A DNA stretch of 21,032 bases. It comes from Pseudomonadota bacterium. GTDB lineage: Bacteria; Desulfobacterota; Desulfovibrionia; Desulfovibrionales; Desulfovibrionaceae. Made by a program: the position numbers and the translations under genes. The notes beneath the pieces were generated by a model that saw only the letters and a program-made list of their open reading frames with translations, ran no database searches and was not told where the DNA came from. The stretch is taken from assembly GCA_023433925.1 (NCBI GenBank), contig JAEYTO010000078.1, positions 1-21,032 of the forward strand. Reading direction: 5' to 3'. Shown here piece by piece: positions 8,141-14,873 of this stretch. Position 1 is the first letter of the stretch, and each line of letters opens with the position of its first letter.

Positions 8141-9910
8141 ATGCTCAATCGAAGGCTATGGCTCACCGTGCTCATGTGCTGCCTGCTCGCATTCGGGGCA
8201 GCGGCGTGCGACGACGACGATGACGACGACGGCAATGGCGGCGGCGGAACGCCAAGCGCGTCCCTGAGCGGCGATGTCGCGGGCTCGTTCATCCGGAACG
8301 CCGAGGTGGCCCTGCTCGGCATTGACGGCCGGGTGATCGCCACGACCACGACCGATGAGAACGGCCGCTACGGGATCGACCTGCCCGGCGACCAGCAAGG
8401 CCCCTTCCTCATCAGGGTGCGCGGCGTCGGCCCCCAGAGCGTGCTCGTCTCGGCCAATGCCGACGGCACGAGCGCCTCGCAGCCCTTCGTCGGCCCCTGG
8501 TACTCGGCGCTGACCAATGAAGCGGCCCTGGGCGACACGGCCACGGCCAACGTCACCCCGCTGACGACCATCGCGGTGTGGATGCTGCGCGCCGAGGCCG
8601 CCAAGGGCGGAAGCATCGACGAGATGCTCCTGCAAGACTACGGCCCCATGGTCGAGAACATGGCCACCAACGCCTTCATCGCTGGCCTGGAGTTCGATGA
8701 CGACGAGTTCATCGATGCCTTCGACGCCTTCACGAGCCCGGCCCTGCCCCGGGACGACATGACCCCGGCGGCCTCCGGCGCGCTCGTGGCCAACAGGGTC
8801 GCCATGGCCATCGCCAGGGACGTGCTCTCCGGCGTCGGCGCGACGACCGTGGAAGCCGGCTCCAGCTCCTTCGCCGGCTACCTGGCCCTGTTCGGCCTCG
8901 ACCTGTCCGACGGCGTGATCGACGGCGAGATTGAAGGCTTCGGCCAGGATACCGCGGCTGCCCGCGATGCCCTGGTGAGCGAGGCGGGAGCTCTCGTTGA
9001 GAACGGCGCGCCGGACCCGCTGGACGCCATCGAGGACCGCTTCACGTCCTATAGCGCCGGCGACATCCAGGCCGCCATCGACAATGTCGGCCAGACGCTG
9101 ACCCTCGAAGCGGACCTGCTCGGCATCGATACGCCGCCGGCCTTCACCGTGCCCGTCACGGCCGTGGGCTCGGCGCTGGTGGCCAACCCGCCCGCGCAGG
9201 CGCTGCTCATCCTGGCCCCGGCCGTGATCGAGCTCGAACCCGGCCAGGCGCCCGAGGACATCACCGCCACGAGCACCCTGCGCTTCGTGGTGCTCGACGG
9301 CAAGGGCATGGACGTGACCGGCCAGTACATCGACAAGGTCGATGTCTCCGTGCTCTCCAACGCGGGCGTGTCCTTCCTGCCCGCGAACCCGGTGCTGAAC
9401 CCGGCCGACGCCGGCGTGGGCTACGAAACCGTGACCAATCCCTTCGCGGACATGACCGCGGACAACACCGCCACGGTCTCGGCGCGGGTCCTCGGCACGA
9501 GCCTCCAGGGCCTGACCGCGGATGACGGCGACGTGCTCATCACCTTTGTCCAGCCCGGCGCGACAAGGCTGCCCACGGCCATCAGGACCGCCATCGCGCA
9601 GATCGTGGACAACGAGACCGCCGAGCTGACCATCAACCTGGGCCTCACTGACGAGCCCGCGGGCCAGCCGGCCGACAACGTCTCGGGCGTGGCCACCCTG
9701 ACCGTGAACAACGGCTGGTTCTGGCGCGGCACTCCCGACAACGTGTCCAAGTCGCTCCTGGGCGTGCCCTTCGTGAACGGCGAGACCTTCGAGGTCAACT
9801 ACCTGGCCCCGGACAACGTCACCGACACGACGGCCAGCTTCAGGATCGACCTCGATGACAACCCGAACATCATCGGGCTGGCCCAGGACGCCATCCCGGA
9901 TGATCTCTAA
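8141..9910 (+). CDS. Large lipoprotein with poly-Asp linker and carboxypeptidase-regulatory-like domain
   Basis: A 589-residue exported protein. Residues 1-22 form a lipoprotein signal (MLNRR, then a hydrophobic core) with Cys23 after AAA. Seven Asp (24-30) and a Gly-rich stretch follow at once. Residues about 40-95 read like a carboxypeptidase-regulatory / Cna-B-like beta-sandwich (SLSGDV..NAEVALLGIDGRV..TTTDENGRYGIDLP). The middle (about 130-330) is acidic and alpha-helical, and the C-terminal 230 residues look like Ig-like beta domains. No catalytic motif is visible. The C-terminus carries four D-N-X-S/T sequons (N491, N513, N534, N559), plus N137 elsewhere. AGGAGG lies six bases before the ATG. 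In E. coli an Asp at +2 keeps lipoproteins in the inner membrane; whether that holds here is unknown. The next genes on this strand encode a protein-glycosylation system, so it could be a substrate. Confidence 0.85.
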   Translation: MLNRRLWLTVLMCCLLAFGAAACDDDDDDDGNGGGGTPSASLSGDVAGSFIRNAEVALLGIDGRVIATTTTDENGRYGIDLPGDQQGPFLIRVRGVGPQSVLVSANADGTSASQPFVGPWYSALTNEAALGDTATANVTPLTTIAVWMLRAEAAKGGSIDEMLLQDYGPMVENMATNAFIAGLEFDDDEFIDAFDAFTSPALPRDDMTPAASGALVANRVAMAIARDVLSGVGATTVEAGSSSFAGYLALFGLDLSDGVIDGEIEGFGQDTAAARDALVSEAGALVENGAPDPLDAIEDRFTSYSAGDIQAAIDNVGQTLTLEADLLGIDTPPAFTVPVTAVGSALVANPPAQALLILAPAVIELEPGQAPEDITATSTLRFVVLDGKGMDVTGQYIDKVDVSVLSNAGVSFLPANPVLNPADAGVGYETVTNPFADMTADNTATVSARVLGTSLQGLTADDGDVLITFVQPGATRLPTAIRTAIAQIVDNETAELTINLGLTDEPAGQPADNVSGVATLTVNNGWFWRGTPDNVSKSLLGVPFVNGETFEVNYLAPDNVTDTTASFRIDLDDNPNIIGLAQDAIPDDL

Positions 9911-9953
9911 GACGAGCAGGCGCACGCGCCCGCGAGTCCGATCAACCAACGGC

Positions 9954-9980
9954 GGGAGGCCGGGCCTGGCCCGGCCTCCC
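9954..9980 (+). terminator. GC-rich hairpin after the lipoprotein gene
   Basis: GGGAGGCCGGG (9954-9964) pairs perfectly with CCCGGCCTCCC (9970-9980). The stem starts 44 bases after the lipoprotein stop and ends 37 bases before the next start. There is no T-tract, so termination is likely to be partial or the hairpin may protect the 3' end of the mRNA. Confidence 0.5.
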
Positions 9981-10017
9981 TCATGAGAACACAGCCAACC
10001 CATCCGCCGGAGCCGGC

Positions 10018-10731
10018 ATGCCCGCCGAGACACTGATCATCATCCCGGCCAAGGACGAGCAGGAGTCCGTGCACCTCGTGGCCGGCGCGGTCGTCTCCAG
10101 GCTCGGCCTGCCCGTGGTGGTGGTGGACGACGCAAGCTCCGACGGCACGGCCGAGGCCGCGCGCGAGGCCGGGGCCACGGTCCTGTCCCTGCGCGTGGGC
10201 CTCGGGGCCTGGGGAGCCATGCAGGCCGGCATCCGCTACGGCCTGCGCCGCGGCTTCGAGCGCTGCGTGACCATGGACGCCGACGGCCAGCATCCCGTGG
10301 CCTGCCTGAGCACGGTCCTGGAGCCGGTCCTGCGCGGAGAGGCCGACGTGTCCATCGGCTCGTGCACGAGCCGGGGCAGCCCCCTGCGTCAGGCGGCCTG
10401 GAGCTTCTTCCGGGGCCTGACCGCCCTGGGCGTGGCCGACCTGACCTCGGGCTACAGGGCCTACGGCCGCGAGGCCATGGCCCTGCTGGCCGACGAGCGG
10501 GCGACGCTCCTGGACCATCAGGACATCGGCGTGCTCTACCTCCTGCGCAGCAAGGGGCTGCGCATCGTGGAGACGCCCATCAGCATGGCCTGCCGCCTGC
10601 ACGGCCATTCGCGAATCTTCAACACCTGGTTCACGGTGGGCGACTACATGCTGCACAGCTCCATCCTGGCCATGTCCAAGAGCCTGCGCGGCAACCGCCG
10701 GAACCGGCCGCCACGGGGGGAGGCACGATGA
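10018..10731 (+). CDS. DPM1-like family 2 glycosyltransferase
   Basis: A 237-residue soluble GT-A enzyme with LIIIPAKDE (6-14), VVVVDDASSDGT (33-44), the DXD site MDADGQHP (86-93) and the TSGYRAYGREAM motif. This set is typical of polyprenyl-phosphate glycosyltransferases such as dolichol-phosphate mannose synthase. It has no C-terminal membrane helices of its own, so it may need a membrane partner. GGAG lies about seven bases before the ATG. Its TGA overlaps the ATG of the DUF2304 gene (ATGA), a pairing that recurs in many bacteria. It probably makes a lipid-phosphate sugar or extends a lipid-linked glycan for the oligosaccharyltransferase encoded two genes on. Donor sugar unknown. Confidence 0.88.
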   Translation: MPAETLIIIPAKDEQESVHLVAGAVVSRLGLPVVVVDDASSDGTAEAAREAGATVLSLRVGLGAWGAMQAGIRYGLRRGFERCVTMDADGQHPVACLSTVLEPVLRGEADVSIGSCTSRGSPLRQAAWSFFRGLTALGVADLTSGYRAYGREAMALLADERATLLDHQDIGVLYLLRSKGLRIVETPISMACRLHGHSRIFNTWFTVGDYMLHSSILAMSKSLRGNRRNRPPRGEAR

Positions 10732-11132
10732 TCAGCCTGCAATGGACCACGGGCGTCCTGGGCGTGGCCATCGCCCTGACCATCATCATCCTCGTGCGCC
10801 GCGATCAGCTCCACACGCGCTACAGCGTGTGGTGGCTGGCCATGGCCGCGGCCACCTTCATCCTGGGCGTGTTCCCGCGCATCTCCGACGTGCTCGCCGG
10901 ACTGCTCGGCGTGTCCTACCCGCCCAGCCTCATGTTCATCCTTGCCGGCGCGCTCTACGTCCTTAAAATCCTGACCATGGACATCGAGCGCTCCAAGATG
11001 GAGATCAAGATCCGCCGCCTGACCCAGCGCCTGGCCATGCTCGAGGAACGCCTGGAGGAGCGCGAGCGGATCGAGCACGAGGCCGCCGCGCGCGCCGACC
11101 AGGCGCGGCATTCCGAACATCCCAGGCAGTGA
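10728..11132 (+). CDS. DUF2304 family small membrane protein
   Basis: A 134-residue protein. It has about three hydrophobic segments (residues about 8-22, 36-50 and 65-83) separated by short charged turns (VRRDQLHTRYSVWWL is a family-like motif), followed by a charged, probably coiled-coil tail of about 50 residues (KMEIKIRRLTQRLAMLEERL). Length and layout match the DUF2304 family, whose genes usually sit next to DPM1-like glycosyltransferases. The start overlaps the upstream stop by four bases and has a G-rich ribosome-binding site (GGGAGG). The likely role, by association, is as membrane anchor or partner of the glycosyltransferase; the biochemical function is not established by anything visible here. 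Confidence 0.85.
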   Translation: MISLQWTTGVLGVAIALTIIILVRRDQLHTRYSVWWLAMAAATFILGVFPRISDVLAGLLGVSYPPSLMFILAGALYVLKILTMDIERSKMEIKIRRLTQRLAMLEERLEERERIEHEAAARADQARHSEHPRQ

Positions 11133-11139
11133 GCCGATC

Positions 11140-13230
11140 ATGACTCCCGACCCGCGCGGAAACAGCCGCCGCTGGCTGGCCCTGGTGCTGGCCGCCAGCA
11201 TCGGCTGGACCCTCGGCCTGCACCTGGCCCGGCTGCCGGCCTTGACCGGTGAAGGCGGGTCGGCCTTCGTGGCCGGCCGGCCGCTGCTGACCACGGCCGA
11301 CGGCTACTACTACCTGCGTTTGGCCGAGGAGAGCGCGGGCGGGACGTATCGCCGCCCGGACGAGCTGCGGCCACGGGGCATGGAGCGGCCGGCCAGGGTG
11401 CCGCCCGTGAGCGCCATGGCCGCGATGCTGCATAAAGTCACGTCCATTCCCGCCCGCGAGCTGGCCTTCCATCTTCCGCCGGTCCTGGCCGCATTCTCCA
11501 GCCTGGCCATGGCCCTGGCCGGCTGGGCCGTGGCCGGCCCCTGGGGCGGGCTGGCCGCCGGACTGGCGGGCGCGGCCAGCCCGTTCTGGTTCGTGCGCTG
11601 CTCCCTGGGCTGGTTCGACACCGACCCGCTCAACCTGTTCTTCCCCACGCTGGCCGCCCTGGCTCTGACCGGCTTCGTGTTCGGGCCATGGAGCGCCTGG
11701 AGCCCGGCCAACCCGCCGGCAGGGCCGGAGCCGTGGCGCACGCGGCTGGCGCGACTGGCGCTCTGCGCCGCCTGCGTGGCGGGCCTGACCCTGTGGTGGC
11801 CGAGCGTGGGCTTGCTGGCCCTGCCCCTGTTCTGCCTGGCCTACGGATCGAGCCTCATGGCCCCGTCGTCCAGGGCCGAGCGGCTGGCCAAGCTCGGCCT
11901 GCTCCTGTCCATGGCCGCGGGCGCGGGCATCCTGGGTCTGGGCCTGCACCGCCATCTGCCCCAGGCCCTGGCCTCCCTCTCGCTGCTGGGAGACTCGGCC
12001 CTGGGCCATCTGGGGCTCATCACCAAGCAGGGCAGCGGGGCCTTCGCCGAGGTGGGCCAGTCCATCTCCGAGCTGACGCCCATGGAGCCGGGCCGGCTGG
12101 CCAAGGACCTGGCCGGCGGCTGGCCGCCGCTGGCGGCCGCCGTGGCCGGGTTGATCCTGGCGGCCAGACGGCGCGCCTGGCCGGTCCTGTTCCTGGTCCT
12201 GCCCTTCCTGCTCCTGGGCGCGCTGGCCGGCTTCGCGCAGCGCTTCGTCATCTTCCTCGTGCCGGCCTATGCCCTGGGCCTGGCCCTGTTCGTGGCCGGC
12301 GTCCTGGACCTGCCCCGGATAAGGCGGCTTCGTCCGACCCCGCGCCGCGTCCTGGCCGCGCTCCTCGTGGCCGCCCTGGCGGCCCCCGGCACGCACGCCA
12401 GCCTGTCCCGTCCCTTCCGGCCCGCCTTCGACGCGGCCCAGGCCGCCCTGGCCATGAGCATCAACCCGGCGCGCGGCAACAAGGGGCTGCTCTGGAACTG
12501 GTGGGACCAGGGCTACTTCCTCCAGTACTTCACGCGCCTGCCCACGATCATCGACGGCGGCTCGCAGGACCCGGAGCGCATCTTCCTGGCCTCCCTGCCC
12601 CTGGCCACCGAGGACCCGGTCCTGGCCGCCAACTGGATACGCTTCGTGGCCGTGCGCGGCCCCCAGGGCTTCCAGCGCCTGTCCAGGCGGCTTGGCGGCG
12701 CGCGGCCGGCGGCCGAGCTTCTGCGCAAGATCCTGGCCGCGCCTGGCGAGGCCGAAGCCATGCTGGCCACGGCCGGGCTGGAGCGCGGCTGGAGGTCCTT
12801 CCTGTTCCCGGCCGCGCGCAAGCCCGTGTTCGTCTATCTCACGACGGACATCATCTACCGGGGCTGGTGGTACTACTACGGGAACCTGTTCGGCGAACGG
12901 GAATCCCATACGCCGCCCAGGACGCTTCTCGTGCCGGCCAGCTCCGCGCGCATCGACATCGGGCAGGGCCTGCTGCTCGCGGGCGACAAGGCCATGCTTC
13001 TGTCGGAGCTGGTGGACGTGCGCCGAGCCGGGATCGAGCGCCACGCGGGCGGCGACCCCGGCGGTCCCGTGGCCCTGCGCATGGAAGGCGCTCCGCACCT
13101 GACCATCCTGAACAGGCCCATGTTCCGCTCCCTGGCCTGCCAGCTCCTGTTCGGCGATCCCAAGGGCGTGCCCGGATTCATGCTCCTGGCCCACCATCCG
13201 TTCGTGGGCGGCGTGTGGCTCGTGCAGTAA
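11140..13230 (+). CDS. STT3/PglB-like oligosaccharyltransferase
   Basis: A 696-residue polytopic membrane protein, close to the length of bacterial PglB. Catalytic motifs are in order: ADGYYYLR with D54 (first external loop acidic residue), GWFDTD with D160/D162 (the DXD motif), QSISE with E311 (the SVSE/TIXE motif), QRF with R368, and WNWWDQGYF at 452-460, corresponding to the WWDYG sequon-binding motif with Gln in place of Tyr. About a dozen hydrophobic helices fill residues 10-420; the C-terminal third is a soluble periplasmic domain. These features support transfer of a lipid-linked glycan to Asn on exported proteins. The start follows the DUF2304 stop by seven bases. The gene's last 53 bases overlap the 3' end of the convergent glycosyltransferase gene. 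A related oligosaccharyltransferase from Desulfovibrio desulfuricans is known from the literature to work on sequons different from those of Campylobacter. Confidence 0.87.
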   Translation: MTPDPRGNSRRWLALVLAASIGWTLGLHLARLPALTGEGGSAFVAGRPLLTTADGYYYLRLAEESAGGTYRRPDELRPRGMERPARVPPVSAMAAMLHKVTSIPARELAFHLPPVLAAFSSLAMALAGWAVAGPWGGLAAGLAGAASPFWFVRCSLGWFDTDPLNLFFPTLAALALTGFVFGPWSAWSPANPPAGPEPWRTRLARLALCAACVAGLTLWWPSVGLLALPLFCLAYGSSLMAPSSRAERLAKLGLLLSMAAGAGILGLGLHRHLPQALASLSLLGDSALGHLGLITKQGSGAFAEVGQSISELTPMEPGRLAKDLAGGWPPLAAAVAGLILAARRRAWPVLFLVLPFLLLGALAGFAQRFVIFLVPAYALGLALFVAGVLDLPRIRRLRPTPRRVLAALLVAALAAPGTHASLSRPFRPAFDAAQAALAMSINPARGNKGLLWNWWDQGYFLQYFTRLPTIIDGGSQDPERIFLASLPLATEDPVLAANWIRFVAVRGPQGFQRLSRRLGGARPAAELLRKILAAPGEAEAMLATAGLERGWRSFLFPAARKPVFVYLTTDIIYRGWWYYYGNLFGERESHTPPRTLLVPASSARIDIGQGLLLAGDKAMLLSELVDVRRAGIERHAGGDPGGPVALRMEGAPHLTILNRPMFRSLACQLLFGDPKGVPGFMLLAHHPFVGGVWLVQ

Positions 13231-14599
13231 GCTCGGCATAGAGGCGGTAACAGGCTTGGGCCACGGCCGAGATGCCCAGCTCCTTCCCGAAGCGTTCCCT
13301 GCCCGCCCAGCCGAGCCGCTCGCGCAGGCCGGCGTCGGCCATGAGACGCCGCACGGACCTGGCCAGCCCGGCCGCGTCGCCCGGCGCGAAGGCCAGGCCC
13401 GTGACGCCCTCCTCGTTGACCACCGTCATGCCCGAGCCAGGCAGCCGCGAGCAGATCAGCGGCCGGCCAAAGGCCATGGCCTCGGCCAGCACCAGGCCGA
13501 AGGCCTCGGCGCGCGCCACGGACGGCAGGCAGAAGCAGTCGCAGGCGGCCATGAGCGCGTGCAGCTCGCGGTCGGGCAGGCTTCCGGGCATGCGCACCCG
13601 GTCCGCAAGGCCCAGCTCCCGCGCCAGGCGCAGCAGCCCGGCCCGCTCCGGCCCGTCGCCCACGATGACCACGCGCGCCTCTTGGGGCAGCAGCCCGGCC
13701 GCGCGCACGAGCACGTCGAAGCCCTTGTAGTGGCTGAAGCGTCCTGCCGCGAGAAGGAGGAAACCGCCGTCGTCGGCTGGCATGCCCCGCGTCGTAGCCG
13801 AGAGAGGGCGCCGCCCTCTCTCGGACTCTCTCCCGCCAGGGGAATAATTCCCCTGGACCCCTGATTCTTTCGCGGACGCTTCAAGGTTCAACCTTGAAGC
13901 GTCCGCCTGAAAAATACGGGGTCCAGGGGCCCACGGCCCCTGGTGGGTGGGGTCCGGGGAGGGCGACGCCCTCCCCGGCTGCCGCGCGCGGCCTCCGAGC
14001 GCCCAGGCCCTGGCCCGGGCGACCTCGGCCTCGGTCGGCGCGTGCAGCCTGGCCGGGTCCAGGCCCAGCGGGATGACGCGGCACTTGGCGCGGTGCGGGG
14101 CCAGGGCCGTGCTGGCCTCCAGGTAGGGCGCGGACGTGGCCGCCACGGCCTGGGCGCGGCGGAGCAGCGCCTGCTCCAGGACGCGGTAGGGCGGATGTAG
14201 CAGGGCCAGGCTTCGGCTGCCCTCGGTGACCACGTCCGAGTGCCAGTGGAGCACGAGCGGCACTCTGGAGGCCGAAGGCAGGCCAAGCAGAGCGAAGGCG
14301 CTCGGGTTGGGCAGGTGGACGTGGATCACGTCGGGCCGGAACTCGCGCAGGAGCCTGGCCAACCGCAGAGCATAGCTCGGCGACAGGGGCGCGAAGGCCA
14401 GCCGGCCGAGGATGGCCGCGCGCGTGACAGGCACGCCGGCCATGGAGTCCTCGGAACCGGGCCGCCAGGGCCGTTCGGCATGCGCGAGCACGCGCGGCGC
14501 GAGGCCCATGGCGGCCTGGGCCTCGGCCAGGTCGCGCAGGAAGGACTCCATGCCGCCCCTGGCCGGGGGATAGTACTTGCCGAGATGAAGAACGCGCAC
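13178..14599 (-). CDS. Family 4 glycosyltransferase (GT-B) with an in-frame repeat insertion
   Basis: A 473-residue GT-B enzyme. The N-terminal domain begins LHLGKYYPPARGGMESFLRDL, with VIHVHLPNP and LHWHSDVV; the C-terminal domain begins FLLLAAGRFSHYKGFDVLVRA (about 280-300) and carries the EX7E donor-site motif EAFGLVLAE (E365, E373). Between them, residues about 207-267 are encoded by the five-hairpin repeat element and have no counterpart in the family; removing them leaves about 410 residues, the usual size. The frame is intact across the element, so the protein may be made with a 60-residue Pro/Gly/Arg-rich interdomain loop. The start is GTG 14599 with GGAGGG upstream. It probably adds a hexose to a lipid-linked or surface glycan, perhaps for the neighbouring oligosaccharyltransferase. 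Whether the insertion leaves the enzyme active cannot be judged from sequence. Confidence 0.85.
   Translation of the reverse strand: MRVLHLGKYYPPARGGMESFLRDLAEAQAAMGLAPRVLAHAERPWRPGSEDSMAGVPVTRAAILGRLAFAPLSPSYALRLARLLREFRPDVIHVHLPNPSAFALLGLPSASRVPLVLHWHSDVVTEGSRSLALLHPPYRVLEQALLRRAQAVAATSAPYLEASTALAPHRAKCRVIPLGLDPARLHAPTEAEVARARAWALGGRARQPGRASPSPDPTHQGPWAPGPRIFQADASRLNLEASAKESGVQGNYSPGGRESERGRRPLSATTRGMPADDGGFLLLAAGRFSHYKGFDVLVRAAGLLPQEARVVIVGDGPERAGLLRLARELGLADRVRMPGSLPDRELHALMAACDCFCLPSVARAEAFGLVLAEAMAFGRPLICSRLPGSGMTVVNEEGVTGLAFAPGDAAGLARSVRRLMADAGLRERLGWAGRERFGKELGISAVAQACYRLYAELTARATRRPRTDGGPGA
13798..13978 (-). repeat. Five-hairpin repeat element, copy A, within the GT4 gene
   Basis: Five consecutive palindromes: H1 13798-13824 (CCGAGAGAGGGC, 12-bp perfect stem), H2 13836-13856 (CCAGGGGAAT, 10 bp), H3 13872-13906 (GCGGACGCTTCAAGGTT, 17 bp perfect), H4 13923-13943 (CCAGGGGCC, 9 bp) and H5 13954-13978 (CCGGGGAGGGC, 11 bp). 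The linkers CTCTCCCG (before H2) and TGGGTGGGG (between H4 and H5) are shared with the other long copies. The coding strand of the host gene reads through it without a stop. Confidence 0.9.
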
Positions 14600-14627
14600 G
14601 ACCCCGAACCCTCCGCTCCCTCGTCTG

Positions 14628-14655
14628 GGAAGCCCGGCCGCGCGGACGGGCTTCC
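14628..14655. other. 9-bp hairpin in the leader of the GT4 gene
   Basis: GGAAGCCCG (14628-14636) pairs with CGGGCTTCC (14647-14655) across a ten-base loop, about 30-55 bases upstream of the GTG start. The remaining leader up to 14801 contains no gene; CATAAT on the minus strand is a possible -10 element but lacks a -35. Confidence 0.3.
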
Positions 14656-14801
14656 GCCATTGCGCAGGATAACGGATTGCTGGGATTATGCCATCATTGC
14701 GAGCGAGTATTCGCGACGGGCCTGCCGCTTTCGCCCTTGGAACGCTCTATGGCTGATTGCAATTAAGCAGGAAAACACCCGCCCATTCAAACCGGGGGCG
14801 T

Positions 14802-14858
14802 AGGGGAATCATTCCCCTGCCGGGAGAGTGCCTGAGAGAGGGCGGCGCCCTCTCTCAG
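14802..14858 (+). repeat. Five-hairpin repeat element, copy B (partial, inverted)
   Basis: Only modules H2 (AGGGGAAT/ATTCCCCT, 14802-14818) and H1 (CTGAGAGAGGGC/GCCCTCTCTCAG, 14832-14858) are present, in the opposite orientation to the other copies. The piece begins 15 bases after the gspN stop, outside any recognised gene, and may serve as the 3' end hairpin of the type II secretion transcript. Confidence 0.8.
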
Positions 14859-14873
14859 TTGCCGCAGGGATTC

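Noticed and set aside
8156..10033. Open frame of 625 codons on the minus strand, opposite the lipoprotein gene
   Set aside because: Shadow of the lipoprotein gene, with biased composition (Arg, Gly, His, Gln). The plus strand has the ribosome-binding site, the signal peptide and recognisable domain features.
11005..13239. Open frame of 744 codons on the minus strand, opposite the oligosaccharyltransferase gene
   Set aside because: Low-complexity Gln/Gly/Arg/His product; the plus strand carries the full set of STT3 motifs.
13798..13978. Repeat element as a CRISPR array or an integron cassette site
   Set aside because: There are no regularly spaced identical repeats with unique spacers, no cas or integrase gene in the window, and each hairpin within a copy has a different sequence.
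13798..13978. Repeat hairpins as ordinary intrinsic terminators
   Set aside because: None has a T-tract, and three of the four copies lie inside open reading frames that must be transcribed through. Only copy B sits at a gene end.
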